36,840 nucleotides of DNA from positions 1-36,840 of the forward strand of contig CADAPN010000007.1 of NCBI GenBank assembly GCA_902789835.1, written 5' to 3'. How positions within the stretch are numbered: the first letter of the stretch is position 1; each line of letters begins with the position of its first letter. This document shows positions 23,819-30,933 of this stretch, in pieces. The DNA comes from Oscillospiraceae bacterium. Lineage in GTDB: Bacteria; Bacillota_A; Clostridia; Oscillospirales; Oscillospiraceae. A program made the translations under genes and the position numbers. The notes under the pieces are model-generated. The model did no database searches, was not told the DNA's origin, and saw only the letters and a program-made list of their open reading frames with translations.

Positions 23819-25135
23819 TTATGCGATGTCGTTTGCGTCAAATGGGTCGCCGCACTGCGGGCAGAACTTCGGCGGGTGAGTCGGGTCCTCCGGCTCCCAG
23901 CCGCACTTGTCGCAGCGATAGATCGGTGCGCCTTCCGGCTTCTTGGTGCCGCATTCGGTGCAGAACTTGCCCTTGTTCACGCTGCCGCAGCTCGGGCAGG
24001 TCCATCCTTTTACAACCACCGTCTCCGGCTTTTTGGTGCCGCATTCGGCACAGAATCTGCCGCTCGCCTGGTGACCGCAGGAGGGGCAGGTCCAGGTGTC
24101 CGCCGCCTGCTCAGGTGCGGCGGGCTTCTGGGCGTTCATCTGATAGAGGTTCTGGGCGTTGATTCCGCCGGCCCCCTGCGCCATATTCATTCCGACAAAG
24201 CCCATGGCCGCCCCCGCATTCTCGTTGGCCGCGGCAGCCTGCATGGCGGCCGCCTGGGCCCCCACAAGATGCGCCGCCGCCATCGTCGGGTTCTTAAAGG
24301 CCGCGTTGCGCTGCAGTTCCTTGATGAGCTTCTCGTCCTCTTCACTGGCCTTCACGCTGGATACGCCCACAGAGACGATTTCGATTCCGCGGAACTCAAG
24401 CCATTTCGGCGAGAGCTCGGCATTCAGCGCATCTGCCAGCTCTTTGGTATGACCGGGCAGCGCGGAATAGCGCACGCCGATCTCGGAAATTCTTGCAAAG
24501 GCAGGCTGAAGCGCCGTCAGAAGCTCGGTACGCATCTGCCCGATCAACTGCTCCACGGTGTACTCCGATGACACATTCCCGCAGACATTGGTATAAAAGA
24601 GCAGCGGGTTGGCAAGCCGGAAGCTGTACTCGCCGAAGCAGCGGATTGAGATGTCCATGTCCAGACCGACATTCTGGTCCACGACACGGAACGGCACCGG
24701 CGACGGGGTACCGTACTTGTTGCCTGTGATTTCCTTGGTGTTAAAATAATAAATTCTCTGATCCTTCGGCGCCTCTCCTCCGAAGGTAAAGCGCTTACCG
24801 ATCATCTTGAAGACCTCGGAAATGCTGTCTCCGAGATTGCCGGTGAAGACAGAAGGCTCGGTGGATGCGTCATACTGGTATTCGCCCGGTTCCGCACAGA
24901 CATCGACGATTTTTCCCTGCTCGACAATCAGCATGCACTGTCCGTCCGCAACGGCAATGACCGATCCGCTGGTGATGATGTTGTCTACGCCGTGGTTGCC
25001 ACCGCGGAGTGTGGAACGCTTCCGTCCTTTGGTCGCCAGAACGGAATTTGGTAAGGCTTCGCAGTAAAAATACTCCTTCCACTGGTCAGAAAGAACGCCG
25101 GACCCGGCTCCGATCGCTGCATGAATAAGTCCCAT
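23819..25135 (-). CDS. SPFH-domain protein with C-terminal zinc ribbons (YdjI-like, 'virion core protein' family)
   Basis: 438 residues. It opens with the family start MGLIHAAIGAGSGVLSDQWKEYF. An SPFH body runs to about residue 285 (SGSVIAVADGQCMLIVEQGKIVDV ... FEVPFR-like VPFRVVDQNVGLDMDISIRCFGEYSFRL). An Ala/Met/Gly-rich segment (about 286-335) follows. Three zinc ribbons end the protein, built from CPSC/CAEC, CPSC/CTEC and CDKC/CPQC pairs. B. subtilis YdjI is recruited with PspA to the membrane through YdjG and YdjH; the same partners are encoded downstream here, but pspA is not in the window. GGAG precedes the ATG. First gene of its operon. Confidence 0.88.
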   Translation of the reverse strand: MGLIHAAIGAGSGVLSDQWKEYFYCEALPNSVLATKGRKRSTLRGGNHGVDNIITSGSVIAVADGQCMLIVEQGKIVDVCAEPGEYQYDASTEPSVFTGNLGDSISEVFKMIGKRFTFGGEAPKDQRIYYFNTKEITGNKYGTPSPVPFRVVDQNVGLDMDISIRCFGEYSFRLANPLLFYTNVCGNVSSEYTVEQLIGQMRTELLTALQPAFARISEIGVRYSALPGHTKELADALNAELSPKWLEFRGIEIVSVGVSSVKASEEDEKLIKELQRNAAFKNPTMAAAHLVGAQAAAMQAAAANENAGAAMGFVGMNMAQGAGGINAQNLYQMNAQKPAAPEQAADTWTCPSCGHQASGRFCAECGTKKPETVVVKGWTCPSCGSVNKGKFCTECGTKKPEGAPIYRCDKCGWEPEDPTHPPKFCPQCGDPFDANDIA

Positions 25136-25195
25136 TTGTTAATCTCCTTTCGGTGCTGAAGCCGTCTGATCATACCAAACGGCTTTTTCGTTATC

Positions 25196-25224
25196 ATAAT
25201 AAAAGAATGTATCCTAAAAATCAA
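25196..25224 (-). promoter_or_regulatory. Promoter of the YdjGHI-like operon
   Basis: Minus strand TTGATT (25224-25219), 17-bp spacer, TATTAT (25201-25196). The 55-base leader carries a 7-bp hairpin (AAGCCGT/ACGGCTT, 25159-25185) of unknown meaning. No SigW-type promoter was recognised. Confidence 0.65.
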
Positions 25225-25275
25225 TCCCTCAATTATGAATTTCTTCTTTTTTCCAAAGATTGCATGAAATAATAC

Positions 25276-25304
25276 TTGAATTTCACGGCCCGATGTGTTA
25301 TAGT
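25276..25304 (+). promoter_or_regulatory. Sigma-A promoter of secG
   Basis: TTGAAT (25276-25281), 17-bp spacer, TATAGT (25299-25304), 50 bases upstream of the secG start. Confidence 0.75.
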
Positions 25305-25354
25305 TTCTTAGCTCAAATGTAAGTATTTGTTTTCTTGAAAGGATTGACGTCATT

Positions 25355-25594
25355 ATGTCTGCTGTTACAATCGTCTTTGCTGTTCTTCAGTTGATTGCCG
25401 GTCTTGCTCTGACCGTGATCGTTCTGATGCAGAGCGGAAAAAGCGCCGGGCTCTCCGGTGCCATTTCCGGCGGTGCTGAGACGTTTTTATCCAAAGGGAA
25501 AGCCAAGACCCTGGATGCCAAGCTTGCCAAAGCGACAAAGTGGTTTGCACTTGCTTTTGTCGTTCTGACCCTGGTTTTGAATCTGGTCGGCTGA
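25355..25594 (+). CDS. secG: Preprotein translocase subunit SecG
   Basis: 79 residues, the usual length. Two membrane helices (about 5-24 and 58-78) flank the conserved loop VLMQSGKSAGLSGAISGG. SecG binds SecYE and assists SecA-driven export. AAAGGA precedes the ATG. Unlike many Firmicutes, no rnr or smpB gene follows: a strong terminator comes 8 bases after the stop, so the unit is monocistronic. Confidence 0.95.
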   Translation: MSAVTIVFAVLQLIAGLALTVIVLMQSGKSAGLSGAISGGAETFLSKGKAKTLDAKLAKATKWFALAFVVLTLVLNLVG

Positions 25595-25602
25595 TCGCTT
25601 TG

Positions 25603-25650
25603 AAAAGAACCCCCGACAGTCTTTAAGGCTGTCGGGGGTTCTTTTTTTTT
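25603..25650. terminator. Strong intrinsic terminator shared by secG and the LysM gene
   Basis: Perfect 17-bp stem AAAAGAACCCCCGACAG/CTGTCGGGGGTTCTTTT with a 9-base loop, followed on the plus strand by more T to 25650. The minus-strand reading also ends in TTTT, so it can stop both converging transcripts. Confidence 0.92.
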
Positions 25651-25659
25651 CTTGTACGT

Positions 25660-25884
25660 TCAGGCCTTCAGCGGAATGAGGAGCTTCATTCCGGCTTGCA
25701 CGTTCTTCGCGCTCTTGATCTCGTTCAGCTCCGCAATCACGCTGACCGAAGTGCCAAAGCGATGCGCCAGTACTGAAAGGCTTTCCCCCTCCTGTACGGT
25801 ATAGACAAAAACGGATCCTGTGTAAGCTCCGCCGACAACCTGTTCTGCTTCCCTGTCGTCCATCAATCTGATTCTCTCCGTCAT
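25660..25884 (-). CDS. Small LysM peptide with a double-glycine leader; candidate export cargo
   Basis: 74 residues. Residues 27-72 are one LysM domain (VYTVQEGESLSVLAHRFGTS ... NVQAGMKLLIPL), a peptidoglycan-binding fold. There is no Sec signal peptide. Instead residues 1-19 end in VVGG and match double-glycine leaders of C39-processed peptides: Gly at -1 and -2, hydrophobic at -4 (Val), -7 (Ala), -12 (Met) and -15 (Ile), and Glu at -8. Cleavage would release a 55-residue LysM peptide. A C39-peptidase transporter is encoded 5 kb upstream on the same strand. AGGAG lies six bases before the ATG, and the gene starts 13 bases after the DUF218 gene, as the last gene of the locus before a strong terminator. 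Export is inferred, not shown. Confidence 0.85.
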   Translation of the reverse strand: MTERIRLMDDREAEQVVGGAYTGSVFVYTVQEGESLSVLAHRFGTSVSVIAELNEIKSAKNVQAGMKLLIPLKA

Positions 25885-25897
25885 GTTTTCTCCTGGT

Positions 25898-27337
25898 TTA
25901 CATAATTAATGTCAGCAATCCGCTGAGCACGCCGATAACCCCTACCGCGACAAGCTGCTGCATCCAGCTCTCCGCCAGCAGGCCGATGAATTCACGCAAA
26001 AAGGCATTCGGCCAGAAATACCATTTGGTACGGCTTCCCATGCCGTCAATGTTCCATCCCATTTCCTCCGCCAGAATCCCGCCCCGGCACACATGATAGC
26101 TTGAGGTGGAAAATGCAGTTTTCCGGTTTTCTTCTCTTTCCCTGATCAGACTTCGTGAGAAATCAAGATTCTCTTTCGTTGTCTGGGAGCGGTTCTCCAC
26201 CAGAATTCTGTCATCGGGCACGCCTTTGCTTCGGATATAGCCTGCCATCGCTTCCGCCTCTGACATGGGCTCATCGCTCCCCTGTCCGCCGCTCGGTACC
26301 AGAACCGCCACTTTTCCGGTGGCAGCCTCCTGGGCTTCCGCGAACTCGATGGCACGGTCCACTCTTCCGCGGATCAGCGGATAGAGCGTCCCGTCCTGCC
26401 GGATTCGGCATCCCAGGATGATGATGTAGTCCTTATCATAGGAAGGTTCATGCTTTCCGGCTTCCAGCGCGCGGACTACCGTCGCCGTCAGCAGACATTC
26501 AAAATAGACAAACAGTCCTGCGTAGACATTGCAGAGAACATTCCGCATCGGAAAGGTCAGTCTGGAATTGGAAAGCCCGATCCCGATGAGCGCCCCGCTG
26601 ACAATTCCGGCCGCAACCAGGATTCCAAGCATGTTTGCCGGCCGCACGCCTTCGTGCCGCATCAGCACAACATTGCTCACCGCCGTCAGAACGGCAAATA
26701 CAGCCAGCAGATAAGCGGTCCAGCGTACAAAGGTCTGTGCAGAAGAAATAATCCCCAGCAGCAGCGTCCAGACGGTCCCGGCGTTTCGCCCCTTCAGGAA
26801 TGCGAGCAGATACTCCGTTCGGAAGAAGCTGAGGGCAAAGAAGAAGATTGCAAGGCCGAGGAAGCGGATCGAACGGTAGCTGAAGAACACACGTTTCTGT
26901 TCTCTGCGGGAGGCCAGGAACAGGACCAGGGATAGGGACAGGAAGTAAAACGACAGACAGATCACAAGATATTCCCATCCCGTGAAATTCCAGGTTATAC
27001 TGTCTGTCAGGATTCCCATCGGAAGAGATCGGATGGTCATTCGGATCTCTTTTTCATACAGCGAGTCCTCGTCCAGTCCTTCCCAGAGGATACTTACTTC
27101 TGTCCTGCCTCGCTGTACGGCATGAAATAAAAGCTGAACTTCCTGTTCTTCCGTCAGAACCTGACTGTCCGCCAGTTGGACGATGTTTTCCGGATCGAAC
27201 CGGACTTCCATCCCTGTGGCCTCAGGCGGCTGCTCAAAATAGAGGATCAGCCCGTTCCCGCCCAATCGGATACAAAGGCAAAGAATGCCAAGAAACAGGA
27301 TGCTCACGATCAGGATCTGCAGGAACATCTTCTTCAT
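25898..27337 (-). CDS. Multi-pass membrane protein with DUF218 (YdcF/SanA-like) domain
   Basis: 479 residues. One helix (about 6-26) is followed by an extracytoplasmic part to about 115, then about six membrane helices (121-290), a DUF218 domain (about 302-440) and a final helix (455-478). The DUF218 marks are DYIIILGCRIRQDGTLYPLIRGRVDRA, VPSGGQGSDEPMSEAEAMAGY, ILVENRSQTTKENLDFS and a His in SSYHVCRGG. Family members (SanA, ElyC, YdcF) are tied to envelope integrity and polysaccharide assembly but their chemistry is poorly known. It is in line with the LysM gene 13 bases downstream; no terminator separates it from the regulator upstream (63-base gap). Confidence 0.85.
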   Translation of the reverse strand: MKKMFLQILIVSILFLGILCLCIRLGGNGLILYFEQPPEATGMEVRFDPENIVQLADSQVLTEEQEVQLLFHAVQRGRTEVSILWEGLDEDSLYEKEIRMTIRSLPMGILTDSITWNFTGWEYLVICLSFYFLSLSLVLFLASRREQKRVFFSYRSIRFLGLAIFFFALSFFRTEYLLAFLKGRNAGTVWTLLLGIISSAQTFVRWTAYLLAVFAVLTAVSNVVLMRHEGVRPANMLGILVAAGIVSGALIGIGLSNSRLTFPMRNVLCNVYAGLFVYFECLLTATVVRALEAGKHEPSYDKDYIIILGCRIRQDGTLYPLIRGRVDRAIEFAEAQEAATGKVAVLVPSGGQGSDEPMSEAEAMAGYIRSKGVPDDRILVENRSQTTKENLDFSRSLIREREENRKTAFSTSSYHVCRGGILAEEMGWNIDGMGSRTKWYFWPNAFLREFIGLLAESWMQQLVAVGVIGVLSGLLTLIM

Positions 27338-27400
27338 GGAACAGTTTCTCTCTTCTTTCGATTTCCGCTTTGCTCAGAGTGAACAGTTTTTGCTTCTCTC

Positions 27401-28210
27401 TTAATCGTCGTAGAGGGAATAGCTGATCTCATCCAGCTCGGCATGAACCGTCTCCGGCCAGCTGTACTGATTCATGTAGTCTCCGAGGTATTGATACTTG
27501 GAATTCAGCTTATTCTCCAGCCAGTCATACAGATCGCATTCGATCCGGTCCTTTGCGATTGCCATGCTTCCGCGCTGTTTCAGAATAATTCCGTTCAGCT
27601 TGAGTTTCGTAAATGTATTCTGAAGGTCCTGCCGCAGATTCGAGAGGTAGGACGCCTTCTTTTCCGGGTCTCCGTCATCCTCCCAGAGCGTGGCAATGAT
27701 TTCTCCGTTGGAGGTCTGCGCGCCGCGGTTGTTGATCAGCAGCGCAACAATCTCTTTGGTTTTGGAATACTTGAAAGCCACGGGCTTCCCGTCCACGAAC
27801 AAATCAAAGTTCCCGAATGTCTGCGCAAAAAGCCTCTTCTGGTTCTTCTGCGCCGCCGGATGACGGAGGTCCTCAAGTTCCCTCTGCAGATTGTCCCGGG
27901 AGGCGGGCTTCAGCAGATATCCGCTTGCATGCTGGTTCATGGCTGCGTAACCCAGTTCCTTGTCCTCGGAAAGGTAGATTAGGTTGATAAACGGATAAAG
28001 GTCCTGAAGATACTGGCCGAAGTCAATTCCGGCGAGTTCCGTGAGCTTCGTATCCAGAACGGCAACGTCGATCTCTCTGGAACGGGCTGCCGCCAGAGCC
28101 GGCAGACTGTTCTCAAAGCAGAGCAGATCCGCATCCGGAGCAATCTCTATAATGAGATCTCTGGTCTTGAACAGCTCTGTTTCGTTTTCCAGCACAATGA
28201 GGACGGTCAT
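27401..28210 (-). CDS. Response-regulator-like protein with SARP/BTAD output (second copy, degenerate receiver)
   Basis: 269 residues. The receiver (1-118) keeps the phospho-acceptor position Asp53 (VAVLDTKL), Ser81 and Lys101 (LLKP), but the acidic pocket reads LIVLENE instead of VDDE, so one Asp is lost. A winged helix (about 130-200, FGNFDLFVDGKPVAFKYSKTKE) and a short BTAD-like helical tail (CDLYDWLENKL, YLGDYMNQYSW) follow, as in SARP regulators. It is a clear paralogue of the regulator at 34554-35369. No kinase is adjacent; phosphorylation may be weak or unnecessary. Its ATG overlaps the stop of the preceding gene by four bases and GGAG precedes it. Probably regulates the export locus, by inference from position. 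Confidence 0.82.
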   Translation of the reverse strand: MTVLIVLENETELFKTRDLIIEIAPDADLLCFENSLPALAAARSREIDVAVLDTKLTELAGIDFGQYLQDLYPFINLIYLSEDKELGYAAMNQHASGYLLKPASRDNLQRELEDLRHPAAQKNQKRLFAQTFGNFDLFVDGKPVAFKYSKTKEIVALLINNRGAQTSNGEIIATLWEDDGDPEKKASYLSNLRQDLQNTFTKLKLNGIILKQRGSMAIAKDRIECDLYDWLENKLNSKYQYLGDYMNQYSWPETVHAELDEISYSLYDD

Positions 28211-28716
28211 CCTTTTTCTCCTCCAAGAAGAACGTCATTTACATCGATCGTCCTGACTTTCTGATGTTCTCTCTCTTCCGGCGTCATGGTCAGCGGGTCT
28301 CTTTCTCCGACAATCAGCATGTCGCCGCCGTTCAGAGCCGCTTCCCGCAGCGGACCGGCACTGAGATCGGCGATGACCAGTGCCGCAAAGCGCTCGTAAT
28401 TATCTTCGTCGATCACAGGGAAATGGTGCTGCATCCGATACCAATGCCTTGGGTCAAAGCCCATTGCCCCGGTATAGAGACGGTCCGCCGTCGCTTCCAC
28501 GTCCTCGGGACTGGCGATCTGGCCGGCCACCGCGCCGATGTCGTCACAGAACAACATCGAATAGACACGGAGGATCTGATCCCGCACGGTGTGCTGCTTT
28601 CCGTTGCGCTCCACTACACTGTTCATGACCTTGTAGTAATAATCCTGCGCTTCATCACTGTCTTCAAAATGCAGGATTGCATTGTAAAAGGTGCCGTTGA
28701 TTAACGGATGCGCCAT
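28207..28716 (-). CDS. Unrecognised protein between the ABC transporters and the second regulator
   Basis: 169 residues from the ATG at 28716 (AGAAGGGA upstream); an earlier in-frame ATG at 28773 lies inside the ABC gene. No signal peptide, membrane helix or known domain was recognised. It is acidic and soluble-looking, with HFEDSDEAQDYYYKVMN near the start, an FDPRHWYRMQHHFPVID segment in the middle and a C-terminus MTPEEREHQKVRTID followed by DVLLGG. It starts 4 bases after the ABC2 stop and its own stop overlaps the next ATG, so it is firmly part of this operon. It could be an accessory or chaperone of the export system; nothing in the sequence decides this. Confidence 0.75.
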   Translation of the reverse strand: MAHPLINGTFYNAILHFEDSDEAQDYYYKVMNSVVERNGKQHTVRDQILRVYSMLFCDDIGAVAGQIASPEDVEATADRLYTGAMGFDPRHWYRMQHHFPVIDEDNYERFAALVIADLSAGPLREAALNGGDMLIVGERDPLTMTPEEREHQKVRTIDVNDVLLGGEKG

Positions 28717-28720
28717 GTGG

Positions 28721-30916
28721 TTACTTCCCTTCTGAAATGTTGTCGAGTCTTTGTCTCGCAACGAGCTCGGCAAAGAAGCCGTTCTTTTCGATCAGCTCGT
28801 CATAGGTGCCGTCTTCGAGGATCTGGCCCTTGTCCAGAACCAGAATCCGGTCGCAGTTCTTGATGGTGCTGAGCCGGTGGGCAATCACGATTCTTGTGCA
28901 TTTCAGCCGGTCCAGAGCCTCGGAAACCTGCCTTTGTGTCTTGTTGTCCAATGCGGAAGTCGCTTCGTCAAACATCAGGATTCTCGGTTTGGGAGCGACC
29001 GCCCGGGCAATCATCAGGCGCTGCTTCTGTCCGCCGGAAATTCCGCCCTGTCCTTCGGAGATAACGGTCTGCATTCCCATCGGCATGGCCCTGATATCGT
29101 CCGCAATCCCGGCAAGTTCCGCGGCTTCCCAGGCCTCATCCAGCGTAAGCTGCGGCGCGGAGATCACGATGTTGGAATAGATATCCCCCTGAAACAGGCT
29201 GCCGTTCTGGGTCACCGCCCCGATTCTTCTCCGCAGAGAGCGAAGGTCCAGTTTGGACATGTCCACGCCGTCATAATAGATGGCGCCCCTCTCCGGCGTT
29301 TCAAAGCCCAGCATGAGACGCATGAGTGTGCTTTTTCCGCAGCCGGTTGTTCCGACAATGGCGATATACTCGCCCGCCTTGATCTTCAGGTTCATGCCGT
29401 TTACCACATAGGGCATGGTCTCGTTATAACGGAAGAAGACGTTTGACAGCTCGATGCTTCCGTTAAGCTTGGTCACCATTTTTCTGTTCTCTGTGGATTC
29501 CGGCTCGGTCTTCAGGATTGGTTCCGCCATCTCAAGGATGGGTTTGATCTGGGCGACCGACATGGCAACACCGGTCAGCGCTGCAAATGCGCCGGTTACG
29601 GCGCCGTAGGCCGCGTTGAACGCAATGTACTCCGACGGGCTGACCCGGGTCTGCACGGCCAGGAAATACAGAACGATGGTTCCGGCAAGAGACACCGCAC
29701 TCGTAATGGCGGCATTGGCCTTGATGAAGGTGGGCGGATTGTAGGTCGGTTCCGCCGCCTCGGAATAGGCTCTGGCCCAGCGGGAGAAGGCCCGCTTCTC
29801 TGCACCGGCCAGCTTGATTTTCTGGATGCCGGTAATCAGGGCAAAGCTCATGCCGCTTTCCTTGGCACGCTTCTCCATGGCCAGTTTGCTGATCTTCATC
29901 TGGGCAATTGTGGTTACCACGCTGATGGCGACACTGATCAGAATAATGATCAGCGCCGGCCCCACCAACGCCGGAGCATAGTGGAAGATCTGCGTGATAT
30001 ACAACAGCGACATCAGGGAGGAAAGGCCCGTGGAAAACACACTTCCCAGAAGAAGCGAGCAGAGCTGATTCACCGCGCTGTATCGGCTGGACAGTTCACC
30101 GGAGGCATACTGCCGGAAGAAATTGGCCGGGAGATTCAGCACGCGCATCATCATCGCCGCCTCCACCGAGAGCGAGGTCTTGATTTCAATCCGGTTCATC
30201 ATAAGCGACCGAACCACGGCAATCAGCTGCTGCGAGACAATCACCGTGATCATAAAGACCGCCGTTCCAAGCAGAAGTGTTCCCCTGCCGCTTTCCAGCA
30301 CGAAACCGGTCAATGCCCTGGTGATGTTGGTAATCAGCATGCCGAAAACCGTACCGATCAGTGTGAGGCCCACCAAGGTCACGATATCGCCGGTATTCAG
30401 GCAATCGGTAAGGTAGACGATCAGATCCTGGATTCCCAGTTTGCGAAGCGGAAGCGGTTTATAGAAGCAAATCGCGTCTCTGTCAAACTGTTTGGCATTC
30501 TCGCGGTTTACCGTGATCCTTTTGTTGTCCGCGTCCTTGTACCAGTAGCCGATAAACGGCTTCGGAAACAGTGCAACCGGTACTCCGTCTTCTTTGCGAA
30601 ACGCCATAACCGGCCCGAAAGAGTCTTTGTACCAGCCCTCTTCCAGGTGTATATTGCGCCGCATAATGCCGTGCGGCCGGAGGCAGAACTCCATCTGCTC
30701 GTCGAAGTCCCGAACCGTCTCCGGAATATCGGTCGGTTTGTAATGATAAAACTTCAGGATTTCATCGATCGCGGCTTTCGTCACGATCCGATCGTCGTCC
30801 AGTACGCCGGCGCGCTGTTTTCCAAGGACAACCGAAGCCATGCGGAAAATGGATTCCTCAAAGACTTCCTGATCGCTCAGTTTTCTCTGCCTGATTTGTT
30901 CGTCAAACCAGCCCAT
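28721..30916 (-). CDS. ABC transporter permease/ATPase without peptidase (NHLM/NHLP bacteriocin-type ABC2)
   Basis: 731 residues. An N-terminal soluble region (1-170) of unknown fold replaces the C39 peptidase. A six-helix exporter domain (about 175-470) and an ATPase follow: Walker A GTTGCGKST at 522, Q-loop VTQNG, signature GGISGGQKQR, Walker B RILMFDEATSALD, and the switch His in IAHRLST. The arrangement beside a peptidase-bearing ABC and a HlyD-like protein matches the NHLM/NHLP microcin-type export gene set, where ABC1 and ABC2 probably form a heterodimer. AGGAGG precedes the ATG by eight bases. Substrate by context: a double-glycine leader peptide. Confidence 0.9.
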   Translation of the reverse strand: MGWFDEQIRQRKLSDQEVFEESIFRMASVVLGKQRAGVLDDDRIVTKAAIDEILKFYHYKPTDIPETVRDFDEQMEFCLRPHGIMRRNIHLEEGWYKDSFGPVMAFRKEDGVPVALFPKPFIGYWYKDADNKRITVNRENAKQFDRDAICFYKPLPLRKLGIQDLIVYLTDCLNTGDIVTLVGLTLIGTVFGMLITNITRALTGFVLESGRGTLLLGTAVFMITVIVSQQLIAVVRSLMMNRIEIKTSLSVEAAMMMRVLNLPANFFRQYASGELSSRYSAVNQLCSLLLGSVFSTGLSSLMSLLYITQIFHYAPALVGPALIIILISVAISVVTTIAQMKISKLAMEKRAKESGMSFALITGIQKIKLAGAEKRAFSRWARAYSEAAEPTYNPPTFIKANAAITSAVSLAGTIVLYFLAVQTRVSPSEYIAFNAAYGAVTGAFAALTGVAMSVAQIKPILEMAEPILKTEPESTENRKMVTKLNGSIELSNVFFRYNETMPYVVNGMNLKIKAGEYIAIVGTTGCGKSTLMRLMLGFETPERGAIYYDGVDMSKLDLRSLRRRIGAVTQNGSLFQGDIYSNIVISAPQLTLDEAWEAAELAGIADDIRAMPMGMQTVISEGQGGISGGQKQRLMIARAVAPKPRILMFDEATSALDNKTQRQVSEALDRLKCTRIVIAHRLSTIKNCDRILVLDKGQILEDGTYDELIEKNGFFAELVARQRLDNISEGK

Positions 30917-30933
30917 TTACCACACCTCCTCAG

